This document shows positions 1 through 6,976 of a stretch of DNA of 11,887 nt, piece after piece. The notes under the pieces were generated by a model. That model worked only from the letters and a program-made list of their open reading frames with translations, had not been told where the DNA came from and made no database searches. How positions within the stretch are numbered: position 1 is the first letter of the stretch; the number at the start of each line of letters is the position of its first letter. This DNA comes from UBA2177 sp964487525 (GTDB lineage Bacteria; Patescibacteriota; Dojkabacteria; SC72). The position numbers were made by a program, and so were the translations under genes. Location of the stretch: assembly GCA_964487525.1 (NCBI GenBank), contig CAZAQC010000022.1, positions 1 through 11,887 of the forward strand, read 5' to 3'.

Positions 1-998
1 AATTTTACTTTCTTAAATCAGTCTTTTAACCACCAATCCAAGAAATATTAACAGTCCAAAAATATTATTTTTTTTAAAGAACTCTCCACAAGAAGCTTTA
101 TTTTTAATGTCCATTTTATCAAGCTCTTTTTTCAAAAAAACATGAGCTCCTATAAAAATGGGTAACGAAAAAATATAATTTGGATTGAATAAAGCAAGGG
201 AACTTGTGAGTAATAAGCTTGAGGCAAGAAGCTGATTCGTCTTTGTTCGGATTGAGTCTTACCATTCAATGGCTGTACTTTTAAGGCCGAGTTTTTTATC
301 ATCATCGATGTCCTTAATTAAAAAAATGTAACTTGGAAAGCGTAAATGGTGTCATAAATCATTGTCCAACAGATTCCTGAAAGATAAAGAGGAACTATGA
401 CCTACCAAACAGGGTTCTGATTGACTGTAAGGGCACAAATAAACACACCTTTTATGAAAGTAGAATTACCTGAGTTAAAGGCTGATGCTAAAACAGCTTG
501 AGGATGCTTAACATACCTTTTGGCCAAAGGATAAAGTGCAGAAATCGGTAGGATCATGAATGTGGCAATTAAAGCACTCACATTCATCTGACTCAATACA
601 ATGAGTCCTCCACAAAGGTTAAAAAATAACAATTTTGCAGCTTATTTGGTCGTCACTTATCCTGATGCTAATGGACGGGTTTTACACCTTTAAACATTTC
701 TGTCAAACTATTTGTCCAAGTAATCATTTATTATACATCCAGCAGATCTTGAGGTCCAGCTTCCCATCAAAAAGAGCAAATAAAGGGGAATAAAACCTTA
801 TCAAATCAATACATAAATACCTTGCGCCATAAGCAAGCCATTTGCGCCAGCCTCGATACCCCATAAACAAGGCCAATAAAGTAAAAGGGCTCCAATGGGT
901 TTTTACCATCTGCATAAGCGTGAATATGGATGGTTAAGTACTTGATCGAGAGCTTGTTTAACTACGTTATTGCCTGAAAATTAGTATCTCAATTTTTT
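1..998 (-). CDS. COQ2: COQ2-type 4-hydroxybenzoate polyprenyltransferase, eukaryotic (ciliate-like code), 3' partial
   Basis: UbiA-family membrane prenyltransferase that attaches the isoprenoid tail to 4-hydroxybenzoate in ubiquinone synthesis. Read on the minus strand and spliced, it shows the family motifs in order: KPIGALLLYWPCLWG (about 902-858), AGCIINDYLD with the first Asp-rich site (about 743-714), RCKTRPLASG (about 689-660), ALYPLAKRYVKHPQ (about 540-499), GICWTMIYDTIYAFQ then DIDDDKKLGLKSTAI (second Asp-rich site), and a C-terminal FGLLIFLGLVV. The order and the second-site wording match mitochondrial COQ2. In-frame UAA or UAG falls at 983, 905, 710, 692, 659, 644, 404, 261 and 15 (5' base on the minus strand), several inside conserved motifs (RW-x-KPIG, V-x-RCKTRPLASG). 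UGA is absent from the exons. Two short introns restore length and frame. The N-terminus is unclear and may lie in the junction; the C-terminus may run off position 1. A decayed bacterial ubiA is less likely, because neither UGA nor any unexplained frameshift is present. Confidence 0.8.
313..332 (-). other. Predicted 20-nt spliceosomal intron in COQ2
   Basis: On the minus strand this is GTTACATTTTTTTAATTAAG, a GT..AG segment of 20 nt that is not a multiple of three. Its removal restores the frame exactly inside a strongly conserved motif, giving YDTIYAFQ-DIDDDKKLGLKSTAI, which mirrors the COQ2 consensus YDTIYAHQDKxDD..GLKSTA. Without removal the conserved second half lies in another frame. 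Confidence 0.78.
797..820 (-). other. Predicted 24-nt spliceosomal intron in COQ2
   Basis: On the minus strand the segment begins GTATTTATG and ends GATAAG, and it holds the only in-frame UGA of the region (803-801) followed by UAA. Removing it joins ..LLMAQ to GFIPLYLLF.. without changing frame. The distance from KPIG to AGC becomes 48 residues, close to the 46 I recall for human COQ2; left in, it would be 56 with two adjacent stops. It uses GT..AG borders. Boundaries could shift by one base because of a G repeat at each end. Confidence 0.65.
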
Positions 999-2558
999 TT
1001 AGAGGAAAGAAATTGAGTTGACTCGATTTAAATGCGATTTTAGAGTGAATGACTTTTCATTGTTCTTTTTGAGGATTAAAGAGTTTTTCCCTCCATAAGA
1101 AAGGGTTATAAGATTCTTTAAAATAAGATTTGATTTCTTGGCCATTTCATTAATTGCGTATGCTAGCGGATGTTGAGACTTAGATTCAAGAGAGGAAGCA
1201 ATGGTCAAGGTTTCATTTTCAGTAATAGTTGAGACAATCTTTGTTACTTGTGGTTTACCATTGGTTAATGTACCTGTTTTATCAAAAACTATTGTATTCA
1301 GAGTATTTAGTTTCTGAAGTTTTTCTGCATTTTTTATCAATATGCCTTTCTTAGCTCCTCTCCCAACCCCCACTATTATTGCCGTTGGGGTTGCAAGACC
1401 TAAGGCACATGGGCAGGCAATAACGAGAGTTGCTACAAATGTTGAGATCCCTATTGAGAAGTTATCTGTTAAAGTCCAAAAGAGAAGTGATGACGTGGCA
1501 AGGATGATTACTGTAGGAACAAAAACTCTTGATATCTTGTCTACTAATTTTTCTACTGGAGCTTTTGAATTTTGAGCTTGTTCAACTAACTTAATTATTG
1601 TAGAAAGCATTGTTTCTTCCCCTATCTTTGTTGCCTTTATCTTTATATATCCTTGATTATTCAGGGTTCCACCAAAAATATTGTCCCCTACTTTCTTCTG
1701 TACAGGGATTGATTCTCCAGTAAGCATCGATTGGTCAATTAATGCTTCTCCTTCGATTATTACTCCATCTATCGGTATCTTAACTCCTGGCTTTACTATG
1801 AGGATATCTGATTTTTTTATTTCATTTATACTGATTTCATACTCTTTGCCGTTCTTGTATAGGAGTGCAGTCTTAGATTGAAGCTTTATTAAATCTTTTA
1901 TTGCACTTCCTGTGCTAGCTCTAGATTTTTCTTCTAAATATTTTCCCCATATTACAAACCCAATTACAGTTATTAATGCTTCGAAGTATATATTATCCTG
2001 AAGAATATTCTCTATCTGAAAATATCTTAAAAACAAAATTACAGTACTATATATATATGCAGTTATTGTTCCTAGTCCAATTAAAGTATTCATATCTGCA
2101 CCTTTACCTTTTACAAATGTAAACAAGCCTTTTATGAATGGTCTACCTCCGACAAATAGTACAAGTGTTGAGACAAGGAACAATATTTCATCAAAATATG
2201 GAATAGTTATGGTATATCTTTCAATTTGAGATATGTTCATAGTCAACATATTCCATATCATCATTGCAAAAATGAATAGAGCAATCGGTAATATGAAGAG
2301 AAGTTTTCTTTTCTCTTTTCTTAAATATTCATTTTCATTATCTGTATTCTTTGAAGATACTAAATATCCTAAATTCTTTATTTCTTGTTCAAAGACATCT
2401 TTCTTTATTTGAGCTTCGTCGTATTCTATCTCTATTTTCTTTGTAGAATAATTTACATTAGCAGTATTAACTCCTTCAAGGGACTCAAGTTGGTCTTTTA
2501 TGTTAATTGCACAGGCTGTACAGTGCATACCTTCAATTTTTGCAGAATAGTTTTTCAT
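999..2558 (-). CDS. copA: Copper-exporting P1B-type ATPase CopA, C-terminally truncated
   Basis: Integral-membrane pump that exports Cu(I) using ATP. Visible in order: an N-terminal heavy-metal domain with GMHCTAC (residues 10-16), the first transmembrane helices (about 85-205), actuator loop TGES (280-283), the metal-site helix motif ACPCALGLATP (381-391), phosphorylation site DKTGT (426-430; Asp426) and the nucleotide-domain SQHPLA (His463-Pro464). The rest of the ATP domain, the GDGxND hinge and the last two helices are missing: 519 codons against roughly 720-750 for a one-domain CopA. The last 40 or so residues are not CopA and come from the junction with unrelated DNA, so the true bacterial part is about 1130-2558. 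The start lies 2 nt after the cupredoxin stop, so the two are co-transcribed. No clear Shine-Dalgarno sequence precedes it. As it stands this copy could not pump; truncation is probably an assembly effect. Confidence 0.9.
   Translation of the reverse strand: MKNYSAKIEGMHCTACAINIKDQLESLEGVNTANVNYSTKKIEIEYDEAQIKKDVFEQEIKNLGYLVSSKNTDNENEYLRKEKRKLLFILPIALFIFAMMIWNMLTMNISQIERYTITIPYFDEILFLVSTLVLFVGGRPFIKGLFTFVKGKGADMNTLIGLGTITAYIYSTVILFLRYFQIENILQDNIYFEALITVIGFVIWGKYLEEKSRASTGSAIKDLIKLQSKTALLYKNGKEYEISINEIKKSDILIVKPGVKIPIDGVIIEGEALIDQSMLTGESIPVQKKVGDNIFGGTLNNQGYIKIKATKIGEETMLSTIIKLVEQAQNSKAPVEKLVDKISRVFVPTVIILATSSLLFWTLTDNFSIGISTFVATLVIACPCALGLATPTAIIVGVGRGAKKGILIKNAEKLQKLNTLNTIVFDKTGTLTNGKPQVTKIVSTITENETLTIASSLESKSQHPLAYAINEMAKKSNLILKNLITLSYGGKNSLILKKNNEKSFTLKSHLNRVNSISFL
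1002..1130. other. Junction between ciliate-like and bacterial DNA
   Basis: Similarity to CopA ends soon after the SQHPLA motif (about 1170); the residues after about 1130 have no recognisable CopA content. Recognisable COQ2 sequence begins near 930. The minus-strand frame of CopA happens to run into the COQ2 frame, so an apparent 519-codon ORF spans the join and stops at a UAA (1001-999) that in the eukaryotic part would be a sense codon. The basic, Lys- and Ser-rich stretch encoded here could be a COQ2 mitochondrial presequence. The exact breakpoint cannot be placed by eye. Confidence 0.65.
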
Positions 2559-2560
2559 AT

Positions 2561-2977
2561 TTATAAAAATTTGATAATAAAGGTATACATTCCCATACTA
2601 CATGAGCCTAAAATATCTTCTTGTGGAGATCCTAAATCAAATGTAGTTGTACCGTTATTTGGTAGCTCTTCAGATATATTTAAAGATGGTATCCTAAATG
2701 CCCTTTCACAACCGTAAGAGTTTACAGATTCCATTTTTAATACAGTAGGTATTGCTGATTTAGCATAGATTGTCTTGGGAACATAGCCACCCATTTGGGA
2801 AGTGACTGTAATGATCTGTGTGTCATTTTCCATTACTACGTTACTTGAAATTTCATTTTTCATATCGGTTTCCTTGCTGAAATTAAAGGAATTAATCATG
2901 AAGAGAGTAAAAAATATTAGTAAAAAAGAAATAACCAGTGAAATAGCAATATATTTTATTTGTTTGTTTTTGTTCAT
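2561..2977 (-). CDS. Membrane-anchored cupredoxin-like copper-binding protein
   Basis: 138 residues. A short cytoplasmic Lys-rich start and one transmembrane helix (about 9-28) are followed by a single extracellular cupredoxin domain. It carries the GGYVPKTIYAKSAIPTVL pattern (63-80), Cys90 in YGCERAF and a C-terminal CSMGM (126-130). These Cys and Met residues are the likely Cu ligands, as in the Cupredoxin_1 proteins that often sit next to CopA in Gram-positive bacteria. It probably binds copper outside the membrane, either as a sink or as an acceptor for CopA. It is first in a two-gene operon, with its stop 2 nt before the copA start, and has its own promoter with a palindrome at the transcription start. 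No canonical His ligand is evident, so a classical blue-copper site is not assured. Confidence 0.8.
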   Translation of the reverse strand: MNKNKQIKYIAISLVISFLLIFFTLFMINSFNFSKETDMKNEISSNVVMENDTQIITVTSQMGGYVPKTIYAKSAIPTVLKMESVNSYGCERAFRIPSLNISEELPNNGTTTFDLGSPQEDILGSCSMGMYTFIIKFL

Positions 2978-2981
2978 ATTC

Positions 2982-3004
2982 TACCCATACCTGTGGTATA
3001 GGTA
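2982..3004 (-). promoter_or_regulatory. Palindromic operator candidate for the copper operon
   Basis: Near-perfect 23-bp palindrome: arms TACC-x-ATACC (2982-2991) and GGTAT-x-GGTA (2995-3004) around TGT, giving nine paired positions and one mismatch. A further GGTAT lies at 3008-3012, making a run of ATACC half sites on the minus strand. It starts 5 bp upstream of the cupredoxin ATG and covers the predicted transcription start, a position suited to a repressor. The look resembles CsoR-type copper operators, but no regulator gene is in the window. Confidence 0.6.
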
Positions 3005-3005
3005 T

Positions 3006-3033
3006 ATGGTATCACTTACGTGTGAAATGTCAA
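3006..3033 (-). promoter_or_regulatory. Sigma70-type promoter of the cupredoxin-copA operon
   Basis: Minus-strand -35 TTGACA (3033-3028), 16-bp spacer, -10 TACCAT (3011-3006). The predicted start falls near 2999, inside the operator palindrome, with a leader of about 22 nt. The perfect -35 and short spacer are seen directly; activity is inferred. Confidence 0.55.
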
Positions 3034-3046
3034 GCCAGGTTGACAT
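3027..3046. repeat. 20-bp inverted repeat over the copper-operon -35 box
   Basis: ATGTCAA (3027-3033) and TTGACAT (3040-3046) are perfect inverted arms separated by GCCAGG. One arm contains the -35 TTGACA. It lies 2 bp after the stop codon zone of the upstream gene. No T tract follows, so a regulator site is more likely than a terminator. Confidence 0.5.
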
Positions 3047-3048
3047 AG

Positions 3049-3447
3049 TTACTCTATTTTGAATGTAACAGTAGCACTCTCGCTTGCTTCAAATTCTCCC
3101 CTCTCTAAAACATCTTGTATAACCTGAGCACAAACTAATTCTGGATCTGGGGGGACGATTACGGATTTGACGGTTACCTGTTCAGGAAAACTCTCTGCTA
3201 CTATGGCCTCTGTCTTTATTTGATAGCATGGATTAGGTAATGTTCCTGTTATTGTATATTCCCAAGTACCTTCGCCTTTATAGTTATATACAAAATCAAA
3301 ATCATCATATTTAATATCTACAATTACGGGTTCTTCTAAATCTTCAATTATAGTTTCTCTGTTTATATATATATTGAAAAGAATAGCTCCCAAAATGACT
3401 AAAACCATTAATAATATTCCTAATCCAAGTATGTTCTTCTTTTCCAT
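3049..3447 (-). CDS. Small membrane-anchored extracellular protein, function unknown
   Basis: 132 residues from the ATG at 3447. A longer reading from 3546 would overlap the upstream transporter gene by 83 bp and add only basic sequence, so the inner start, which puts a Lys-rich tip directly before a hydrophobic helix (about 5-27), is preferred. The rest is an acidic extracellular domain rich in beta-type patterns, with two cysteines (Cys74 in GTLPNPCYQI and Cys106 in LVCAQVI) that could form a disulfide. It ends TVTFKIE. I recall similar NPC..C-AQVI proteins as secreted unknowns in bacteria but cannot name a family. It follows the MFS gene by 16 bp and is probably co-transcribed with it, so a partner role is possible. 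Confidence 0.6.
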   Translation of the reverse strand: MEKKNILGLGILLMVLVILGAILFNIYINRETIIEDLEEPVIVDIKYDDFDFVYNYKGEGTWEYTITGTLPNPCYQIKTEAIVAESFPEQVTVKSVIVPPDPELVCAQVIQDVLERGEFEASESATVTFKIE

Positions 3448-3463
3448 AATTTGTTTTTTAAAT

Positions 3464-4099
3464 TTACTTAGCAACCTTTTCCAAAGATATTGTTTGATCC
3501 GGGATATGGCTCTTCCTCTCTTTGATCTTGAGTATGAATAATACACAGATACTGGATATAATCATTATTATTCCAACGGTTCTCATCACAATATCAAAAT
3601 ATATGTCTCCTAGATTTGCTACAAAACCTATCAATGCACTAAACAGTGCAGTAGAAACACTTATAACTGTTTCGTAGAAGCCATAAAGAAATCCTTCTTT
3701 TCCTTTATCCAGATTTATGGCAAAAAGTTTTCTCCAATTGGGAAGATTAAATGATACTCCTAAACCAAATATGAATTGTAATACAAAATATTGAAATGGT
3801 TCAGTTATTAATGGATAGAAAAGGAATGGAATTCCCATTAAGATAATTCCTAATAACAAAAGAATGATTTCATCCTTGTCATTATCTATCTTGTCTGTTA
3901 GTAAACCAATAGGCATTTGAAAGGCAGCTCTTGTTAGGAAGTAAACGCCTGTTCCTATCCCTACAAAACTAACTGTATCTGCTCCTAATTTAGTAGAGAG
4001 GTAAAGTCCCGAAAGATTAGCAATTATTATGAATGGACCCCAAGTAAGTGTATCTGAAAGTGTAAGTAGTAATATGACTTTATTAAATTTCTTTAGCAT
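3464..4099 (-). CDS. Half-size (about 6-helix) MFS-like transporter
   Basis: 211 residues, almost wholly hydrophobic with about six transmembrane helices and a basic C-terminal tail. RAAFQMPIGLLTDKIDNDKDE (57-77) matches the major facilitator motif A loop between helices 2 and 3 (G-x-L-x-D), and LQFIFGLGVSFNLPNWRKLF looks like the helix 4-5 region. The usual MFS protein has 12 helices and about 400 residues; here the ORF ends after the N-terminal half and is followed at once by an unrelated gene, with no second half in any frame up to 3049. It may act as a homodimer, or be a decayed remnant that kept an open frame. Substrate unknown. A likely leaderless promoter precedes it. Confidence 0.7.
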   Translation of the reverse strand: MLKKFNKVILLLTLSDTLTWGPFIIIANLSGLYLSTKLGADTVSFVGIGTGVYFLTRAAFQMPIGLLTDKIDNDKDEIILLLLGIILMGIPFLFYPLITEPFQYFVLQFIFGLGVSFNLPNWRKLFAINLDKGKEGFLYGFYETVISVSTALFSALIGFVANLGDIYFDIVMRTVGIIMIISSICVLFILKIKERKSHIPDQTISLEKVAK

Positions 4100-4104
4100 T
4101 CTTT

Positions 4105-4118
4105 AACAATACATTGTT
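4105..4118. repeat. 14-bp palindrome in the divergent intergenic region
   Basis: AACAAT (4105-4110) and ATTGTT (4113-4118) are perfect inverted arms with AC between. It overlaps the predicted -10 of the MFS gene and the -35 side of the cotransporter promoter, so one bound protein could affect both genes. Short AT-rich palindromes also arise by chance. Confidence 0.35.
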
Positions 4119-4134
4119 GGAATATATATTTCAA
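4106..4134 (-). promoter_or_regulatory. Promoter of the MFS gene, possibly leaderless
   Basis: Minus-strand -35 TTGAAA (4134-4129), 17-bp spacer, -10 TATTGT (4111-4106), then six bases and the ATG at 4099. A start about 7 nt past the -10 would be the A of the ATG. The -10 is imperfect, so confidence is moderate. Confidence 0.4.
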
Positions 4135-4145
4135 TATGGTAAATT
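4117..4145 (+). promoter_or_regulatory. Weak promoter candidate for the Na+/phosphate cotransporter
   Basis: TTGGAA (4117-4122), 17-bp spacer, TAAATT (4140-4145), with the ATG only 8 bp further at 4154. No Shine-Dalgarno sequence is present in the 54-bp intergenic space, which fits a leaderless or very short leader. Both boxes are weak matches. Confidence 0.3.
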
Positions 4146-4153
4146 AAATATGT

Positions 4154-5782
4154 ATGAATATATTTGGATCTAGTTATGTACAAATAGTCCTAGGGTTACT
4201 TTCTGCCTTAATACTTTTCCTTTATGCGATAGAGAGTTTAGGAAAAGAATTTCAAGATATGGCATCTGAAGAATTTAGAAAAAAGATTTCTAAGTTAGTT
4301 AAAAACAGATACTCTGGAGCTTTAATTGGTGCCTTGTCTACTGCAGTTGTACAATCTAGCTCTGCAATTACTTCTATAGCAGTTCTTTTGGTTAATACTG
4401 GAATCATATCTTTTAGAAACAGCTTAGGACTAATATTTGGAAGTAGTATAGGTACTACAGTAACTGCACAGTTAGCTTTATTAAGTTCTAGTGCACTAGC
4501 ACCAATTCTTATCATAGTTGGTTTCCTGTCAAAATTTGCAGGGAAGAAATTGAAACTAATTAGTAAACCAGTATTCTTTTTAGGAGTAATTCTTTTTTCC
4601 CTAAGCCTTTTGTCATCCGCTATAGAACCTCTTAAACAAAATCCAGAATTTGTTAAATTATTCTCATATCTGTCTTCTCCATTGATTGCTTATACAGCCT
4701 CCTGTTTGTTTACTATACTAATTCATTCTAGCTCCATAACCTCAGGAATAGTTATTGTACTTGCTCAGAGTGGAGTTATATCTATAGGGGTTGCAATTCC
4801 TATGATATTAGGAGCTAATCTAGGAACGAGTATTACAACAATCATTGCCTCATCAGGTTTAAATCTTTATGCAAGGAGAGCAGGATTCGCTAATTTCCTT
4901 TTTAAAGTTATTGGTACTGTAGTATTTATGATTTTTGTAAAAGAATTTATTCTTTTGTTGCAATTAATAACTAATGATCCTGCTCAACAAGCAGCAATGG
5001 GACATCTAATTTTCAATGTAATTAATTCAGTTATATTCCTGTTGTTACTCAAACCTTTTGAAAAATTAGTGTGCTTAATTATCCGAGGAAACGAAGAGGA
5101 AATTCTTTTTGAGACAAAATATCTCCATGGTAACGGGAATAGAAAAGTAGCAGAGGTAATGGGAGATATTAGGAAGGAGCTTGCATATTCTATTGAGAAT
5201 ACAATTAAGATTTATCAGAAAGCAATATCAATATTTTACAATCCTGCAGGTATTGTACTAATGGATATACAAAAATTAGAAACATTGAATGACTTCTTAG
5301 ATGATGAAATTACTTCTACCATTGTTTCAGTTTCAAAGAATAAATTATCAGAGAAAGATGCACAGAAGACTATAACCTTGGTAAAAGTCTCAAATACCAT
5401 AGAACAGATAGCAGATTTAGGCGATGATTTTGCGGATGTATTTAAGAGGATGCACAATTTAAATATGGATAAAAGGGATGTAAATATTGAAAAACTAACT
5501 GATATCCATAACAGATTGATAGAGTTATTTAGAGATATAGAAGTTGCTATTCAGGGATCAACTGAACAGGAATTGTTACAAATAAAGGAGAAGGAAGAAG
5601 AGATATATGCTCAAATAAGGAATGAGTATAATATTCATGTTAGTATGCTTCAACAAGATGAGAAATATAACGGGAATATATTTGTAGATGCTATATCAAT
5701 AATAGAACTCAGTGTATCAAAGGTTAGAGATATACGTAAATTGCTTCTTAGACAAGCAAGGGGTTATCCAAAAGATGTTTAG
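4154..5782 (+). CDS. Na+/phosphate cotransporter family protein with PhoU-like tail
   Basis: 542 residues. Two Na_Pi_cotrans repeats carry the duplicated signature: TAVVQSSSAITS (63-74) followed by GSSIGTTVTAQLAL (96-109), and ILIHSSSITSG (188-198) followed by GANLGTSITTI (220-230). HLIFNVINSVIF (284-295) is the usual end of the membrane part. From about 315 to 540 the protein is soluble and helical, with long amphipathic runs and a PhoU-like character. This is the bacterial NptA/YjbB type, which moves phosphate with sodium; the PhoU-like tail probably senses or gates. It is a single gene with divergent and convergent neighbours. Its TAG stop overlaps the murB TAA stop on the other strand by 4 bp at 5779-5782. 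The length is normal for the family. Confidence 0.93.
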   Translation: MNIFGSSYVQIVLGLLSALILFLYAIESLGKEFQDMASEEFRKKISKLVKNRYSGALIGALSTAVVQSSSAITSIAVLLVNTGIISFRNSLGLIFGSSIGTTVTAQLALLSSSALAPILIIVGFLSKFAGKKLKLISKPVFFLGVILFSLSLLSSAIEPLKQNPEFVKLFSYLSSPLIAYTASCLFTILIHSSSITSGIVIVLAQSGVISIGVAIPMILGANLGTSITTIIASSGLNLYARRAGFANFLFKVIGTVVFMIFVKEFILLLQLITNDPAQQAAMGHLIFNVINSVIFLLLLKPFEKLVCLIIRGNEEEILFETKYLHGNGNRKVAEVMGDIRKELAYSIENTIKIYQKAISIFYNPAGIVLMDIQKLETLNDFLDDEITSTIVSVSKNKLSEKDAQKTITLVKVSNTIEQIADLGDDFADVFKRMHNLNMDKRDVNIEKLTDIHNRLIELFRDIEVAIQGSTEQELLQIKEKEEEIYAQIRNEYNIHVSMLQQDEKYNGNIFVDAISIIELSVSKVRDIRKLLLRQARGYPKDV

Positions 5783-6864
5783 TAATTAAATATAATATTT
5801 ACCTCTGGTTTTAGTTTAATATCATATTTATTCTTTATATCCTCTTGCATACTCTTTATGAAGTTGTATACCTCTTCCCCTGTCGCTTTTTTATTAGTTA
5901 CTACACATAATGCATGCTTTTCAGAAACTCCGACATTACCATTCCATTTGCCTTTCCATCCTAGTTCATCTAATAGCCTACCAGCTGGAATTTTAACAAA
6001 ATCATTGTCATTGAATTTCCCAGTATCATTCAAATTATATTTTAAATCTTCAGAAGGATAGCATTGTAAATCAGAAATGATATTTGTTAGTTCTTTGTAC
6101 TTACTAAATGTTACTAAGGGATTCTCAAAGAAACTTCCACATGTTCCATATTCTTCAACGCTTGGTAATCTTTTAGTTCTTTGTCTAATAACTGCTTTCA
6201 TTACATTCTTTATACTGTATGGTTCTTTAGCAAATGATTCTAATTCCTCTTTAAGTGATCCATATCTTCCTGCCCTTTCATGATAGCTAAGTTCAAATTC
6301 TTTAGTATGTTTTTTTAGATTAAATGTAGCAGATGTAATTATATATTTGTTTCTCCAATCATTTTTAAATTTACTACTTCTGTATTTAAAATCACAGTCT
6401 TTAGGTAAAAGATGAATTGTTTTTAGATCTGATATTCGTATAACATCTATAGATACCAAAGTATTAGTTATGCTTTGTCCATATGCTGCTATATTTTGAG
6501 CTACAGCTCCCCCTACTGTTCCAGGTATCATAACAAGGTTCTCAATACCTGCAAGATTCTTTTTAACAGTATATTTAACAAATTTATCCCAGTTCTCTCC
6601 TGCAGATACTTGTATTTGTGTATTCTGATTGTCTTCTTTTACAATTTCTTTCCCTTTTATTTGAATTTTTAATACTAATCCATCCCAATCATCCATTAGG
6701 AGTGTATTGCTACCTTCTCCTAGTATTAATATGTTTTCATTTCTAAATTTCTGAAGAATTTCTATACATTGTTTAATATTTTTTACTTCTGAAAAATGCT
6801 TAGCTTTTACATCTATATTAAAAGTGTTGTGCTTTTTTAGAGGTTCATTATTTTTAACTTTCAT
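5779..6864 (-). CDS. murB: UDP-N-acetylenolpyruvoylglucosamine reductase MurB
   Basis: Cytoplasmic FAD enzyme that reduces UDP-GlcNAc-enolpyruvate to UDP-MurNAc, the second committed step of peptidoglycan synthesis. 361 residues. FAD-binding parts: LGEGSNTLL (48-56) and IPGTVGGAVAQNIAAYG (113-129). YRSSKFKN (161-168) holds the substrate-binding Arg162, GSFFENP (243-249) the proton-donating Ser244, and KPEVNII (352-358) the catalytic Glu354. The C-terminal region AGRLLDELGWKGKWNGNVGVSEKHALCVV is the usual substrate-binding domain. The long segment between residues 165 and 240 and the retained Tyr-containing loop fit the E. coli-like type I. The ATG at 6864 gives the natural N-terminus just before the HNTFNI motif. 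It stands alone, transcribed divergently from the next gene. It implies the bacterium makes a peptidoglycan wall. Confidence 0.95.
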   Translation of the reverse strand: MKVKNNEPLKKHNTFNIDVKAKHFSEVKNIKQCIEILQKFRNENILILGEGSNTLLMDDWDGLVLKIQIKGKEIVKEDNQNTQIQVSAGENWDKFVKYTVKKNLAGIENLVMIPGTVGGAVAQNIAAYGQSITNTLVSIDVIRISDLKTIHLLPKDCDFKYRSSKFKNDWRNKYIITSATFNLKKHTKEFELSYHERAGRYGSLKEELESFAKEPYSIKNVMKAVIRQRTKRLPSVEEYGTCGSFFENPLVTFSKYKELTNIISDLQCYPSEDLKYNLNDTGKFNDNDFVKIPAGRLLDELGWKGKWNGNVGVSEKHALCVVTNKKATGEEVYNFIKSMQEDIKNKYDIKLKPEVNIIFNY

Positions 6865-6903
6865 AGGTATATGTTATCAAATGTTAAAGAGTATTGCACC
6901 GGA

Positions 6904-6932
6904 TTTACTATGGGATTAAGAAATAGTATAAT
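6904..6932 (+). promoter_or_regulatory. Promoter of the 134-residue membrane protein gene
   Basis: TTTACT (6904-6909), 17-bp spacer, perfect TATAAT (6927-6932). The predicted start near 6939 gives a 38-nt leader that contains the Shine-Dalgarno sequence. The same 112-bp space must also hold the murB promoter on the other strand; I see no good match for it. Confidence 0.6.
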
Positions 6933-6962
6933 TGCGAGTTCTATAAAAACTAAAAAAGAAAG

Positions 6963-6968
6963 AAGGAG
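6963..6968 (+). promoter_or_regulatory. Shine-Dalgarno sequence AAGGAG fixing the start at 6977
   Basis: AAGGAG ends 8 nt before the ATG at 6977. It is one of only two clear Shine-Dalgarno sites in the window, and it rules out the overlapping ORF beginning at 6871. Confidence 0.75.
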
Positions 6969-6976
6969 AAGAGAAA

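Noticed and set aside
1..998. Bacterial ubiA pseudogene with many nonsense mutations
   Set aside because: Only UAA/UAG occur in the exons, never UGA, and the single frame change is explained by a precise GT..AG segment inside a conserved motif. Random decay would not give this pattern.
3448..3546. Longer start for the 132-residue membrane protein (165 residues from 3546)
   Set aside because: It would overlap the MFS gene by 83 bp and put a basic stretch before the anchor; the ATG at 3447 sits naturally before the helix.
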